Positions 17,341-27,168 of a stretch of 64,000 nucleotides of DNA are shown here, one piece after another. The position numbers and the translations under genes are program-made. Location: NCBI GenBank assembly GCA_002715505.1, contig PAZF01000006.1, forward strand, positions 39,947 to 103,946, in the 5' to 3' direction. The notes beneath the pieces are model-generated. The model did not search any database, had not been told where the DNA came from, and was given only the letters and a program-made list of their open reading frames with translations. Source of the DNA: Candidatus Pelagibacterales bacterium (GTDB lineage: Bacteria; Pseudomonadota; Alphaproteobacteria; TMED109). Each line of letters begins with the position of its first letter. The first letter of the stretch is position 1.

Positions 17341-18360
17341 ATGAGTAGTAACATTAAAAACATTTTTGATTTTAATACGGTGCCTATTTGGTTTATGAGA
17401 CAGGCAGGTAGATATATGTATGAGTATAATGATATAAAAAAAAACTTTAATAGTTTTTTTAAAATGTGTAGAGATACCGATGCAGTTAAAGAAATTACTC
17501 TATTGCCTGTAAAAAAATTTGGTTTTGATGCCGGTATCATATTTTCAGACATTTTAATAATTTTAGAATGTTTAGACGTTAAAGTAGAATTTATACCAAA
17601 TAAAGGGCCCTTAGTAGACAATAAAAATTTAAATAAAATATTCCTAGAAAAAAATTATAATATAAATTATGAAGGACTAAAGCCTGTATACAAAAGTATT
17701 AGAAAAACTAAAAATTCATTGACTGAAATAAATAAACCACTTATAGGATTTGCTGGAGCTCCTTGGACTGTAGCTGCATATTATCTAGAAAGTACTTTAA
17801 CTAAGGATTTAACTATAGCTAGAAAAGTAGCTTATGAAAAACCAGAGTTAATGCATAATATTATTGATACTCTCTCTGAGATAATTATAGAGCATCTTTC
17901 AAATCAAATAAATGCCGGTGTAGATATTGTGCAAATATTTGATACACACTCTAATATTCTAGATTATCTTGCTCTAGAGGCCTATTCTATAGAACCTATC
18001 AGAAAAATCTGCAAGGAAATTAAAAAAAGATATCCTAAAGTTCCAATATCTTATTTCTCCAAAAATATAAATTTAAATTTTAACGATTTTTTTGATCATA
18101 TCGACATAATAAGCTTTAATTCTTCTGTTAGAATGAGAGATTACATAGGTAAACTTCCGAAAGAACTAGTTTTCCAAGGCAATTTAGACCCTATTAAATT
18201 ATTAGTAGGAGGTAAAGAAATGGAAAAAGCTATTTTAGAAATTTTAAAAGATATGCAAGGAAAAGACTTTATATTTAATTTAGGCCATGGAATATTGCCT
18301 AAGACGCCTAGAGAAAATGTAATAAAATGCATAAAGTTAGTTAAAGAATCTAAAGGGTAG
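17341..18360 (+). CDS. hemE: Uroporphyrinogen decarboxylase
   Basis: HemE decarboxylates uroporphyrinogen III to coproporphyrinogen III. The substrate-binding IWFMRQAGRYMYEY is at 16-29, and FDAGIIFSDI and GFAGAPWTVAAYYLE follow; the C-terminal FNLGHGILPKTP is conserved. I start at the ATG at 17341 (339 residues, normal length); a TTG at 17290 adds only hydrophobic junk from the origin gap. A TATATATATATT tract directly precedes the ATG with no ribosome-binding site. Its end overlaps hemJ by 11 bases. Confidence 0.94.
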   Translation: MSSNIKNIFDFNTVPIWFMRQAGRYMYEYNDIKKNFNSFFKMCRDTDAVKEITLLPVKKFGFDAGIIFSDILIILECLDVKVEFIPNKGPLVDNKNLNKIFLEKNYNINYEGLKPVYKSIRKTKNSLTEINKPLIGFAGAPWTVAAYYLESTLTKDLTIARKVAYEKPELMHNIIDTLSEIIIEHLSNQINAGVDIVQIFDTHSNILDYLALEAYSIEPIRKICKEIKKRYPKVPISYFSKNINLNFNDFFDHIDIISFNSSVRMRDYIGKLPKELVFQGNLDPIKLLVGGKEMEKAILEILKDMQGKDFIFNLGHGILPKTPRENVIKCIKLVKESKG

Positions 18361-18781
18361 GCTTAAAAACAACTAATAAAACTACAAATATTAATATCAC
18401 AGTTGGTATTTCATTTATAATTCTGTAAAAAAAAGAAGATTTAGTATTAGAATTATTAATAAAGTTTTTTCTACAAATTGACAAAAAACCATGAAAAGCA
18501 GATAAAATTATAACCAATATTAGTTTAAGTATAAACCATAATGAAAATATATTAGAATTCAAATTATAAAATGCCAATGCTATTCCAAATATCCAGGTGG
18601 ATATCATAGCAGGGTTCATAATTAACTTTAACAATCTCTTTTCCATTAATGAAAATTTTTTGTATATTTTAGTATTAAAATTTTCCTCAGAATGATACAC
18701 AAAAAGTCTAGGCAAGTATAAAAGACCAGCCATCCAAGCAACAAATGATATAATGTGCGCTGATTTTAAGAATAAGTACAT
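18350..18781 (-). CDS. hemJ: Protoporphyrinogen IX oxidase, HemJ type
   Basis: HemJ converts protoporphyrinogen IX to protoporphyrin IX in bacteria without HemY/HemG. The 143 residues form four membrane helices. Conserved His8 lies in FLKSAHIISFVAWMAGLLYLPRLF and a second segment MEKRLLKLIMNPAM is typical. Its place between hemE and hemH closes the terminal heme pathway locally. It ends overlapping hemE tail to tail. Confidence 0.9.
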   Translation of the reverse strand: MYLFLKSAHIISFVAWMAGLLYLPRLFVYHSEENFNTKIYKKFSLMEKRLLKLIMNPAMISTWIFGIALAFYNLNSNIFSLWFILKLILVIILSAFHGFLSICRKNFINNSNTKSSFFYRIINEIPTVILIFVVLLVVFKPTL

Positions 18782-18788
18782 GAAAATA

Positions 18789-19802
18789 TTATAAGAATTT
18801 TGAAACTAATTTATATAATAAATCTATGTGATCTTTTCTATCATTTAAGCAAGGAACATAATTAAATTCTTTTCCTCCGTTTTCTAAAAATATGCTCTTA
18901 GCTTCCATTTCAATTTCTTCCAAAGTTTCAATGCAATCAGAAGCAAATCCAGGACACAAAATTAGGACCCTTTTTTTTCCCTTTGAAGGAAGCCCTCTTA
19001 GAGTTTCATCGGTATAAGGCATCAACCATTCTTGTGGACCAAATCTAGACTGAAAAGTTGTTAGAAAAGGAATCTTAATATCCATGTTTTCTTTAACAAG
19101 CCTGGTTGTTTTTTGGCAATAACAGTGATATGGGTCACCATCTAAAAAGTATTTCTTGGGTATTCCATGATAAGAAAAAACTATTATATCAGGTTGAAAA
19201 GACAATTTATTTAATGCTTCATTAATACAGTTAGCTAGAGCTTTAATGTAATAAGGGTTTGATTCATAATGAGGTATTATTTGTATACTAGGTTGCCAAC
19301 GCATGCTTAAAAGTGTTCTATAGACTTCATCACAAACTGATGCAGTAGTAGGGGCAGCATATTGAGGATATAGAGGTAATATTATTATGTTTTCGCATCC
19401 TTTATACTTTAAATTAAGAATTTTTTCTTTTATGCTAGGATTTCCATATCGCATTGCATAATCTACTAAAACATTCTTTTTAGTTAACTTTTTTTTTAGT
19501 TTATCTTTTTGAACCTGAGTGTAATATTTTAATGGTGAAATATTTAGTTCTTTCATCCATATTTTTTTGTAGTTTTTTGCTGTCTTATGGGGTCTAAAAG
19601 TTAAAATAATCAAGTTTAGAATTAAGAACCATAAAGCCTTATTAGTTTCTATAACTCTTCTGTCGTTTAAAAACTCTTTTAAGTATTTTCTAATGTCTTT
19701 CCATCTATAGCTATCAGGAGTTCCTAAATTCACAATTAGAACCCCAGTTTTACCATATAGAACTTTTGGATGGGTAGAACTGTTTTTATTTAAAGCGTGC
19801 AT
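18789..19802 (-). CDS. hemH: Ferrochelatase
   Basis: HemH inserts Fe2+ into protoporphyrin IX. The 337-residue protein has GVLIVNLGTPDSY at the start, LPLYPQYAAPTTASV, FSYHGIPKKYF with the catalytic His, WLMPYTDETLRGLPSKG and CPGFASDCIETLEEI with the catalytic Glu. The promoter region is shared with the divergent rho gene (105-base gap). hemJ follows 7 bases downstream. Confidence 0.95.
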   Translation of the reverse strand: MHALNKNSSTHPKVLYGKTGVLIVNLGTPDSYRWKDIRKYLKEFLNDRRVIETNKALWFLILNLIILTFRPHKTAKNYKKIWMKELNISPLKYYTQVQKDKLKKKLTKKNVLVDYAMRYGNPSIKEKILNLKYKGCENIIILPLYPQYAAPTTASVCDEVYRTLLSMRWQPSIQIIPHYESNPYYIKALANCINEALNKLSFQPDIIVFSYHGIPKKYFLDGDPYHCYCQKTTRLVKENMDIKIPFLTTFQSRFGPQEWLMPYTDETLRGLPSKGKKRVLILCPGFASDCIETLEEIEMEAKSIFLENGGKEFNYVPCLNDRKDHIDLLYKLVSKFL

Positions 19803-19848
19803 ATGATATAATTTAATAAATTTATTTATTAGTAAAGTTTTAAGTTTA

Positions 19849-19875
19849 TTGACTTTAAAATAAATTTATTATAAT
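19849..19875 (+). promoter_or_regulatory. Candidate sigma-70 promoter for rho
   Basis: TTGACT (19849-19854) and TATAAT (19870-19875) are near-consensus -35 and -10 elements in the hemH-rho gap, 33 bases before the rho ATG. The 15-base spacer is shorter than the usual 17, so strength is uncertain. Confidence 0.35.
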
Positions 19876-19907
19876 TTAAGTGATCTTTATATTCTTTCTT
19901 AATTAGC

Positions 19908-21176
19908 ATGCATTTACAACAACTAAAAAAAAAGAAGACACATGAATTGTTAGACTTGGCAACAGAGCACGAAATTGAAAATGCGGCTAACATGAGAAGA
20001 CAAGATATAATGTTCAGTATTTTAAAGTCGGTTGCTGACAAAGGAACATCAATACATGGAGATGGCGTAATAGACATTCTACAAGACGGCTTTGGGTTTC
20101 TGAGAGCCCCAGAGTCAAACTATCTACCAGGTCCTGACGACATTTATGTCAGCCCTAGTCAGATTAGAAAGTTTGGGCTCAGAAACGGTGATACAGTAGA
20201 GGGAGAAATCAGACAGCCTAAAGATAGTGAAAGATATTTTGCTTTAATAAAGGTAAATAAAATAAACTTTGAAGTACCAGAAAAAATTAGGGTCAAAAGT
20301 AATTTTGATAACTTAACACCGCTATATCCGGATTCGAGAATAGCAATGGAAATGGACTCTTCAGATCCAGAATCAAAGAAGAAAAACATGTCTCCTAGAA
20401 TTATGGAGTTGGTCTCTCCTATTGGAAAAGGACAAAGAGCACTTATTGTTTCGCCGCCAAGAACTGGGAAGACAGTTCTTCTTCAAAGCATTGCACATTC
20501 TATAGAACAAAACCATGAAGAAGTATACTTAATCGTTTTACTTATAGATGAGAGACCTGAAGAGGTTACTGATATGCAAAGAACAGTAAAAGGAGAGGTA
20601 GTTTCATCAACGTTTGATGAGCCAGCCAGCCGACACGTTCAAGTTGCTGAAATGGTTATACAAAAGGCTAAAAGACTGGTGGAGAGTGGAAGAGATGTTG
20701 TAATTTTATTAGATTCAATTACAAGGCTAGCAAGGGCCTATAATACTGTCGTTCCTTCTTCTGGAAAGGTATTAACAGGAGGTGTTGATGCTAATGCCTT
20801 ACAAAGGCCTAAAAGATTTTTTGGTGCGGCGAGAAATATAGAGGAAGGTGGAAGTTTAACCATAATTGCTACTGCTTTAATAGAGACGGGATCCAGAATG
20901 GATGAAGTAATTTTTGAAGAATTTAAGGGTACAGGAAATGCGGAAATAGTTTTAGACAGAAAGTTAGCAGATAAAAGAACTTTTCCGGCAATTGATATTG
21001 CTAAATCTGGGACTAGAAAAGAAGAACTTCTTGTGGATAAAGGGATTTTATCAAAGATGTGGGTATTGAGAAAAATTCTATCCCCGATGGGAACCACAGA
21101 TGCCATGGAATTTCTTCTAGAAAAACTTAAGTCTTCTAAAAACAACAATGATTTTTTTGACGCTATGAATCAATGA
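19908..21176 (+). CDS. rho: Transcription termination factor Rho
   Basis: Rho is a hexameric RNA helicase that ends transcription. The 422-residue protein has the N-terminal helical domain ([16 protein letters not shown]), the cold-shock-like RNA-binding domain [22 protein letters not shown] (61-82), Walker A PPRTGKT (183-189), [13 protein letters not shown] (211-223), Walker [18 protein letters not shown] and the Q/R-loop regions. It overlaps the convergent quinone reductase by 7 bases. Many convergent genes here have no room for intrinsic terminators, so Rho probably matters for this genome. Confidence 0.97.
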   Translation: MHLQQLKKKKTHELLDLATEHEIENAANMRRQDIMFSILKSVADKGTSIHGDGVIDILQDGFGFLRAPESNYLPGPDDIYVSPSQIRKFGLRNGDTVEGEIRQPKDSERYFALIKVNKINFEVPEKIRVKSNFDNLTPLYPDSRIAMEMDSSDPESKKKNMSPRIMELVSPIGKGQRALIVSPPRTGKTVLLQSIAHSIEQNHEEVYLIVLLIDERPEEVTDMQRTVKGEVVSSTFDEPASRHVQVAEMVIQKAKRLVESGRDVVILLDSITRLARAYNTVVPSSGKVLTGGVDANALQRPKRFFGAARNIEEGGSLTIIATALIETGSRMDEVIFEEFKGTGNAEIVLDRKLADKRTFPAIDIAKSGTRKEELLVDKGILSKMWVLRKILSPMGTTDAMEFLLEKLKSSKNNNDFFDAMNQ

Positions 21177-22153
21177 TCGTTTTTTAAAACAATTGATCCT
21201 TTTGTTTCTCGGTTTTCTAAAGCTTTATGAACATTAACGATATCTGATAAAAGGTATTCATTTCCTATGTTAGCACTTATAGAATTTGATTTTAACATTT
21301 CAAAAACTCTTTTAGCGCTTTTATGCATATCCGACGCTTTGGAGTTGTAAGTCATTAAAGTTGGCCTAGTAAGAAAAAGGCTTCCTTTGCTAGCTAGCAG
21401 GGAAGGATCAATAGGAGGGGCATTTCCAGAAGAATTACCAAAAATAACCAGCATTCCTAATGGAGCTAAACAATCTAAACTTTTTAAAGCAGTTGCTTTC
21501 CCTACACCATCATATACTACGTTTACACCTTCTCCATTTGTAATATCCATAACGGCATCTACAAAGTTTGTATCATTATATAAAATTACTTCATCACAGC
21601 CATTATTTTTTGCAATTTCGGCTTTTTCTCGATTTCCTGCAGTCCCTATAATTTTAGCACCCTTATTTTTAATCCATTGTGTAGCAATTTGTCCAACGCC
21701 GCCTGCTATAGCGTGAAATAAAACAGTATGTTTATTATTTAGAGGAAAGGTTCTTTCAGCTAAATATTCAACCGTCATTCCTTTTAACATTAAAGCAGCA
21801 GCAGTTTTATCATCTACATAATCAGGTAACTTTATACACTTACTTTCGGGTATATTTCTAATATCAGAATAACTTCCGGGAGGGCCTAACGCGTAAACTA
21901 CCTTATCTCCTTTTTTTAGTAATTTAGTTTCTTCACCTGTATCAATTACTTCTCCAGCTCCCTCCATACCAATAGTTGCGGGCAGAGGAAGAGGATAGAG
22001 CCCAGAACGGTGATAGGTATCAATGTAATTTAGACCAACATATGAATGTTTTACCGTTACGAAACCTTGGGAGGGAGAGTCAATATTTAAATTTTCCCAT
22101 TTCATATTTTCAGCAGGCCCAGGATTTCTAATTATTATAGTTTTAGACTTCAT
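21170..22153 (-). CDS. NADPH:quinone oxidoreductase (zinc-free MDR family)
   Basis: A 327-residue medium-chain dehydrogenase/reductase similar to E. coli QorA. Visible are [31 protein letters not shown] (41-52), the NADP-binding [16 protein letters not shown] and a VYDGVGKAT block; the catalytic zinc cysteines of alcohol dehydrogenases are missing, as in quinone reductases. It likely handles quinones or enals in the cytosol. It ends overlapping rho tail to tail and faces a long non-coding gap upstream. Confidence 0.88.
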   Translation of the reverse strand: MKSKTIIIRNPGPAENMKWENLNIDSPSQGFVTVKHSYVGLNYIDTYHRSGLYPLPLPATIGMEGAGEVIDTGEETKLLKKGDKVVYALGPPGSYSDIRNIPESKCIKLPDYVDDKTAAALMLKGMTVEYLAERTFPLNNKHTVLFHAIAGGVGQIATQWIKNKGAKIIGTAGNREKAEIAKNNGCDEVILYNDTNFVDAVMDITNGEGVNVVYDGVGKATALKSLDCLAPLGMLVIFGNSSGNAPPIDPSLLASKGSLFLTRPTLMTYNSKASDMHKSAKRVFEMLKSNSISANIGNEYLLSDIVNVHKALENRETKGSIVLKNDH

Positions 22154-22552
22154 TTCAGCATTATATAAAATTAATTAAGTTAATCAAACAACTAATCTAT
22201 TTTTATAATTTTTAAAAATTAACAATCCTAACAAAAGTAAAAAGTATTATTTTATGTAAGAATAAAAATATAAATATACTTTTTATTAAAAGCCGCTAAA
22301 AGAACAAATGTTCTTATTAAATTTTAAAGATAATAACTAATAGGTTACGTGTAACAAAAAAAGCTGTAAAAAGATAAGGAGTTCTTATATCTTATTCAGA
22401 TATTCTGAATATTTATAATATGCACTATATAATCATAAGTATCTTGCAAAGCGAAGGATAATTTAATTTCAATCTATTTTTGAATAAACAATATTAATTT
22501 AAACCCAGCTAATTTAAGTGGCTTTTTTTTTAAAATAACATATATATTACGT
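22154..22552. other. 399-base non-coding gap with three inverted repeats and a possible small RNA terminator
   Basis: No coding frame is convincing here. Three perfect inverted repeats occur in 112 bases: AAGAACA/TGTTCTT (22300-22315), GTTAC/GTAAC (22344-22355) and TATTCAG/CTGAATA (22393-22411). TATAAT occurs at 22414-22419 and 22428-22433. A weak stem within CCAGCTAATTTAAGTGG followed by nine T ends near 22531, just before the nitroreductase gene. Together these could mark operators, a small RNA or a leader; none matches a family I recognise. Confidence 0.45.
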
Positions 22553-23149
22553 ATGTTTTATGATAGTAATAAAAAGTATTTAATAGATTTTTTTAAGAAA
22601 AGAAGATCCATTGTAGCAAAAAAAATGCTAGTTGGTAAAGTTTTGAAAAAAGACTTAAATTCAATTTTAGAAATAGGTGCCAGAGTACCGGATCATGGCG
22701 CGCTAAATCCGTGGAAAATAAAAGTAATTCAAGGAAGAATTAGAAAATACTTAGACGAGGAAATAATACTAAAAGAATTTAAAAAAAATAATAAAAAAGC
22801 TTCAGAAAAGGAACTTCACATAGAAAGCTATAGAATGCAAAGAGCAAGTACTATATTAGCAGTGCTATCTACTCCAATAAATCATAAAAAGATACCAAAA
22901 TGGGAACAGTATCTTTCTGCTGGAGCAGTTTGCACCAATTTATTGTATGCTGCACAAGGTATGGGGTATGCTGCACAATGGCTAACCGAATGGTACGCAT
23001 ATAATAAAAAATTATTAAAATTTTTGGGAGGAAATCCTAAGAATGACAAGATAGCAGGGTTTATCTATATTGGAAAAAAAACTTCAGATCCCAAAGAAAG
23101 AAAAAGGCCAAATCTTAATGAAGTTGTAAATTTTATAAATCAAGGATAG
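22553..23149 (+). CDS. Nitroreductase family protein (YdjA-like)
   Basis: A 198-residue FMN-dependent nitroreductase-fold enzyme. The FMN site RRSIVAKKM near the N-terminus, ARVPDHGALNPWKI (45-58) and the C-terminal GFIYIGKK match the YdjA subgroup; AAQGMGYAAQWLTEW is the conserved central helix. YdjA-type enzymes are minimal single-domain nitroreductases of unclear natural substrate. It follows the structured gap and is 68 bases before mnmE. Confidence 0.85.
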   Translation: MFYDSNKKYLIDFFKKRRSIVAKKMLVGKVLKKDLNSILEIGARVPDHGALNPWKIKVIQGRIRKYLDEEIILKEFKKNNKKASEKELHIESYRMQRASTILAVLSTPINHKKIPKWEQYLSAGAVCTNLLYAAQGMGYAAQWLTEWYAYNKKLLKFLGGNPKNDKIAGFIYIGKKTSDPKERKRPNLNEVVNFINQG

Positions 23150-23217
23150 TGACCAAATTATAGAAATTGAAATAAAAGAACATAAGATGATAAAAAAGCT
23201 ATTAATAAGCAATTAAA

Positions 23218-24549
23218 ATGTGTGATACGATATTTGCGCCTATTACCAATATAGGCCCTTCAGCGATAACAGTATTTAGATTTTCTGGAAAAGAAAGTGG
23301 AAAGATTCTAAAGTTATTAATCAAAGAAAAAAAGCTTCCTTTGGAGAGAAAACTAGTACTTAAAAATATATACGTTCCTTATAAAAAACAAATTCTAGAC
23401 AAAAGCTTAATATGTTGGATGCCAAATCCCAATAGCTATACAGGAGAAGATAGCTTTGAACTGCATTCTCATGGAGGTATAGCAACTAGCCAAGCTTTTT
23501 TTTCAGTGCTTTCTAAAATAAAAGGGTTAAGGGTAGCAGAGGCAGGAGAGTTTTCTAAAAGAGCATTAATTAATGGTAAAATTGATTTAATAAAAGCAGA
23601 AGCTATTAATGAAATAATTATATCGGAGACAGAAAAACAAAGAAATCTATCAATTAAACAACTCAATAGAGGGCTTTCAATCCCGATAAACTTATGGAAA
23701 GAACAAATAGTTAATACACTCGCTAAAATTGAGGCTATAATTGATTTTTCTGATGAAGATGGAGTTCCAGAACAGCTTAATATAAAACGAGACTTAGAAA
23801 ATATTTTTAACCAAATAAAAAAGGTTCTTAAAGAAGGAAAAAAATACGACCTAATTAAGCATGGCACAAAAATTACATTTACAGGGCCACCTAATTCTGG
23901 AAAATCTAGTTTGTTTAACTGTATTATTAAAAAAGAAAAATCCATAGTTACAAAAATCCCAGGCACAACTAGAGATGTGATAGAAAACAAATTTAATTTA
24001 AAGGGATATCCAGTAATATTTTTCGATACTGCCGGAATTAGGAATACTAAAAGTGCTATTGAGAAAGAAGGAATAAAAAAAGCTTTAACAGCAATAGAGA
24101 AAGCTGACATTGTATTAAAAATTATAGATATCACGAGAACAAAAAAGGAAAGTAAAAATCAAAGAAAAGAAAATGAATGGCAAATTTACAATAAAATAGA
24201 CAAAATAAAAGTAAATAAGCCGAATAAATCCACAGAAAAAGAAAACTCTTTTTATGTTTCTGCAAAAACTGGTAAAGGGGTTAGTGATCTGCTAAAAAAA
24301 ATACACGACCACATACTAAAAAATACAAAAGTAATAGAAAAAGCGAACTTTTTTTATACTAACGCAAGACAAAAGAATGATTTGAAAAAAGCTTTATCAA
24401 ATATTAGTTTGGCAATTGAAGCAAAGGACGAAGAAATTATAGCTGAATACCTTAGGGCAACTATTTATAATTTAGAGAGAATTTTAGGAAAGGTAGACGT
24501 AGAAGATGTTTTAGGAAATATTTTTTCTAATTTTTGTATAGGTAAATAA
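23218..24549 (+). CDS. mnmE: tRNA modification GTPase MnmE
   Basis: MnmE with MnmG installs the cmnm5 group on wobble U34. The N-terminal folate-binding domain has DTIFAPIT and NSYTGEDSFELHSHGG; the G domain has G1 GPPNSGKS (223-230), PGTTRD (248-253) and DTAGIR (270-275), with NKID later. The C-terminal FCIGK ends with the Cys motif required for modification. The 443-residue length is normal. Its partner mnmG lies next, separated by two parS sites. Confidence 0.96.
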   Translation: MCDTIFAPITNIGPSAITVFRFSGKESGKILKLLIKEKKLPLERKLVLKNIYVPYKKQILDKSLICWMPNPNSYTGEDSFELHSHGGIATSQAFFSVLSKIKGLRVAEAGEFSKRALINGKIDLIKAEAINEIIISETEKQRNLSIKQLNRGLSIPINLWKEQIVNTLAKIEAIIDFSDEDGVPEQLNIKRDLENIFNQIKKVLKEGKKYDLIKHGTKITFTGPPNSGKSSLFNCIIKKEKSIVTKIPGTTRDVIENKFNLKGYPVIFFDTAGIRNTKSAIEKEGIKKALTAIEKADIVLKIIDITRTKKESKNQRKENEWQIYNKIDKIKVNKPNKSTEKENSFYVSAKTGKGVSDLLKKIHDHILKNTKVIEKANFFYTNARQKNDLKKALSNISLAIEAKDEEIIAEYLRATIYNLERILGKVDVEDVLGNIFSNFCIGK

Positions 24550-24565
24550 AGTTTCACGTGAAACA
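24550..24565. other. parS centromere site 1
   Basis: AGTTTCACGTGAAACA matches the bacterial parS consensus TGTTTCACGTGAAACA at 15 of 16 bases, with a perfect 14-base palindrome at 24551-24564. It begins directly after the mnmE stop codon. ParB, encoded 3.4 kb away, is the expected binder. Confidence 0.9.
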
Positions 24566-24629
24566 ATTAATTCAAAGACATTTTTCAACTCCAACTTTAT
24601 TCTTAAATAAACCTGTTTAATATGATGTA

Positions 24630-24645
24630 AGTTTCACGTGAAACA
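24630..24645. other. parS centromere site 2
   Basis: A second copy of AGTTTCACGTGAAACA, again with a perfect 14-base palindrome (24631-24644). It is exactly 80 bases from site 1 and in the mnmE-mnmG gap. Repetition of the full 16 bases makes chance very unlikely. Confidence 0.92.
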
Positions 24646-24706
24646 TCATGCGTTTCTTAGCGCTTGTATTAATGGAATAAAAAAGTAATATTGCATTGTA
24701 GGAAAA

Positions 24707-26566
24707 ATGAAAAAAAATTATGACATAATTGTTATAGGCGGAGGTCACGCTGGCGTGGAGGCTGCTAGCGTTGCTTCTAGGATGGGAGCTAAAGTTGCTT
24801 TGATAACAGCTGACTCTTCTAAAGTAGGTGAAATGTCATGTAATCCTGCTATAGGAGGTATAGGAAAAGGACATATAGTAAAAGAGATAGACGCTATGGG
24901 TGGAATAATGTCTACAGCAGCTGATAAAGCAAGCATACAATATAAAGTTTTAAATAGTAGTAAGGGTCCAGCTGTCAGGGGGCCAAGGTGTCAGGCTGAT
25001 AGAGAGTTATATAAAAATGCAATAAACTCTGATTTGAGAGCTTGTTCTAATATTTCTATTTATTCACATATGGTGAGTTCATTGGTAATTATTAAAAATA
25101 AAGTTGAAGGAGTTATTCTTGAGCGAAAAAAAACAATAAACGCTGGTTCCGTAATACTAACAACAGGTACTTTTTTGAACGGAATTATTCATTTAGGAGA
25201 AAATAGGTTTTCAGCTGGACGAGTTAATGAGAAAGCCTCAAATGATTTAGCGAAATTTCTTATTTCTCTAAATCTTCCTATGGATAGATTAAAAACTGGA
25301 ACTCCTCCAAGAATATCAAAAAAATCTATAGACTATAATATTTTGGATCAAGATACAGGAGATGTAAATCCTGATTATTTTTCTACAGAGACTACTAAGT
25401 CCTATAATAAACAACTTCCCTGTTATGTAACATGGACTAATAGCAAAACCCATTCTTATATAAAAAACTCTCTTGAGAAAAGTCCTTTGTATAATGGAGC
25501 CATTTCCTCTAGAGGACCTAGATACTGCCCGTCTATTGAGGATAAAGTTTTGAGGTTTCATGACAAAGAAAAGCATAGAATAATGTTGGAACCAGAAGGA
25601 CTAAATAGCGAAGTAGTTTACCCTAATGGAATTTCGACAAGCCTTCCTCTAGAAGAACAAAATAATATGTTAAGATCTATCAAAGGTCTTAAAAATGCAA
25701 AGATTATTCAACCAGGATATGCAATAGAGTATGATCATATTGATCCTAGGTCTTTAAAACACTCCTTAGAAAGTAAGAGAATTAAAGGTCTTTTTTTTGC
25801 AGGACAAATAAATGGAACGACTGGATATGAAGAAGCTGCCGGCCAAGGACTGTTGGCAGGCATTAATGCAACATTGTATCTAAGTCGAAAAACTTTTTCA
25901 CTCAGTAGGGCGGAAAGTTATATAGGTGTAATGATAGATGATTTAGTAACTAGGGGAGCTCCAGAACCTTATAGAATGTTCACTTCGAGAGCGGAATATA
26001 GACTCTACTTGAGATCTGATAATGCAGATCTGAGATTATCAGACAAAGCTATTAGACTAGACATCTTGCAGGGAAATAGAAAAGATATATTTTTAAAATA
26101 TAAAAATGATATTGAATTTTATAGACAATATTTATCCCGTATTATCTTAGACCCAATAGAGGCAGATAGTTTAGAAATAACTTTAACTAGAGATGGAAAA
26201 AAAAGAAAGCTGTATGATCTTATAGGCTTTAATAACCTAAATATAGATAAATTAAAGAAACACTATCCTAGATTTAAAAACATTAAATCCAAAGTTCTTA
26301 ACCAGCTAATCATAGAATCTAGATATGACATTCATATTAAAAAGCAGATAGATAGTTTAAAGGCATATAAAAAGGACTTAAATGTTAAAATACCGACTAA
26401 AATTAATTATAAAGAAATAGGAGGATTATCAAGGGAATGTTGCCTTGCTTTAGAAAAGGTAAGGCCAACAAATCTTGCTTCAGCTTCCAGAATTCCGGGT
26501 ATTACACCTGCTGCTTTGACGTCTGTTTTGCTACACACTAAAAAGAAAAGGCTCAAAAGTGCTTAA
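24707..26566 (+). CDS. mnmG: tRNA uridine-5-carboxymethylaminomethyl modification enzyme MnmG (GidA)
   Basis: MnmG is the FAD/NADH partner of MnmE in wobble uridine modification. The FAD-binding [10 protein letters not shown] is at 11-20, [17 protein letters not shown] follows, the signature [11 protein letters not shown] with a catalytic-region Cys is mid-protein, and [19 protein letters not shown] is near 365-383. The 619-residue length is standard. It is the first gene of the mnmG-rsmG-parA-parB run, overlapping rsmG by 8 bases. Confidence 0.97.
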   Translation: MKKNYDIIVIGGGHAGVEAASVASRMGAKVALITADSSKVGEMSCNPAIGGIGKGHIVKEIDAMGGIMSTAADKASIQYKVLNSSKGPAVRGPRCQADRELYKNAINSDLRACSNISIYSHMVSSLVIIKNKVEGVILERKKTINAGSVILTTGTFLNGIIHLGENRFSAGRVNEKASNDLAKFLISLNLPMDRLKTGTPPRISKKSIDYNILDQDTGDVNPDYFSTETTKSYNKQLPCYVTWTNSKTHSYIKNSLEKSPLYNGAISSRGPRYCPSIEDKVLRFHDKEKHRIMLEPEGLNSEVVYPNGISTSLPLEEQNNMLRSIKGLKNAKIIQPGYAIEYDHIDPRSLKHSLESKRIKGLFFAGQINGTTGYEEAAGQGLLAGINATLYLSRKTFSLSRAESYIGVMIDDLVTRGAPEPYRMFTSRAEYRLYLRSDNADLRLSDKAIRLDILQGNRKDIFLKYKNDIEFYRQYLSRIILDPIEADSLEITLTRDGKKRKLYDLIGFNNLNIDKLKKHYPRFKNIKSKVLNQLIIESRYDIHIKKQIDSLKAYKKDLNVKIPTKINYKEIGGLSRECCLALEKVRPTNLASASRIPGITPAALTSVLLHTKKKRLKSA

Positions 26567-27167
26567 AACTTTAGGAAGTATTTGTAAAATAAATAGAAAT
26601 CAAAAGAAATTACTTCAAAAATATGTTACTTCTATAAAAAAGTATCAAAATAATGTAAATTTAATTGGGAGAAGCACTTTTTCTAATATTTGGGTAAGAC
26701 ATATTATTGACTCAATGCAGATATTTTATTACTTACCTAAAGAAAATAAAAATAAACTATTAATTGACGTGGGAACAGGCGCAGGTTTTCCAGGAATTGT
26801 ATTGGCTATAATGGGAAGAAAAGATATTTTACTGTGTGAAAAAAGTTATAAAAAAGCAATTTTTCTTAAAGAGGTTACAAAAGAATGTTTTATAGATATA
26901 AAAATTTATAATTGTAAAATAGAAGAGATATTAAAGAAAAACGTAGCTGTAATAGTGTCGAGAGCATACGCATCAGTCAAAAAACTAATATTAAGCGTTT
27001 ATCATTTAATTTCATCAGAAACAACTTTAGTAATTCATAAGGGAAAAAAATACATGGATGAAATTGAAGAGGCGAAAAAAATATTTATTTTCTCTGTAAA
27101 AAAATTTAAAAGCATCACAAGTAATGAAGGAGTTATTTTAAAAATAGAAAATATCAAGAAAAAATAA
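26559..27167 (+). CDS. rsmG: 16S rRNA (guanine(527)-N7)-methyltransferase RsmG (GidB)
   Basis: RsmG methylates G527 in 16S rRNA. The SAM-binding motif [17 protein letters not shown] is at about 68-84, preceded by [10 protein letters not shown], and [11 protein letters not shown] is the conserved downstream block. The start is GTG at 26559, overlapping the mnmG end by 8 bases. The 202-residue length is normal, with one base separating it from parA. Confidence 0.93.
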   Translation: MLKTLGSICKINRNQKKLLQKYVTSIKKYQNNVNLIGRSTFSNIWVRHIIDSMQIFYYLPKENKNKLLIDVGTGAGFPGIVLAIMGRKDILLCEKSYKKAIFLKEVTKECFIDIKIYNCKIEEILKKNVAVIVSRAYASVKKLILSVYHLISSETTLVIHKGKKYMDEIEEAKKIFIFSVKKFKSITSNEGVILKIENIKKK

Positions 27168-27168
27168 A

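Noticed and set aside
22300..22315. LexA/SOS box
   Set aside because: GAAC-N4-GTTC resembles the Gram-positive box; alphaproteobacterial LexA sites are GTTC-N7-GTTC. No SOS gene is adjacent.
22434..22531. 6S or signal-recognition-particle RNA in the 22.4 kb gap
   Set aside because: No SRP GGAAG/GCAGCC-type loop or 6S-like central bubble could be recognised, so I did not name an RNA family.
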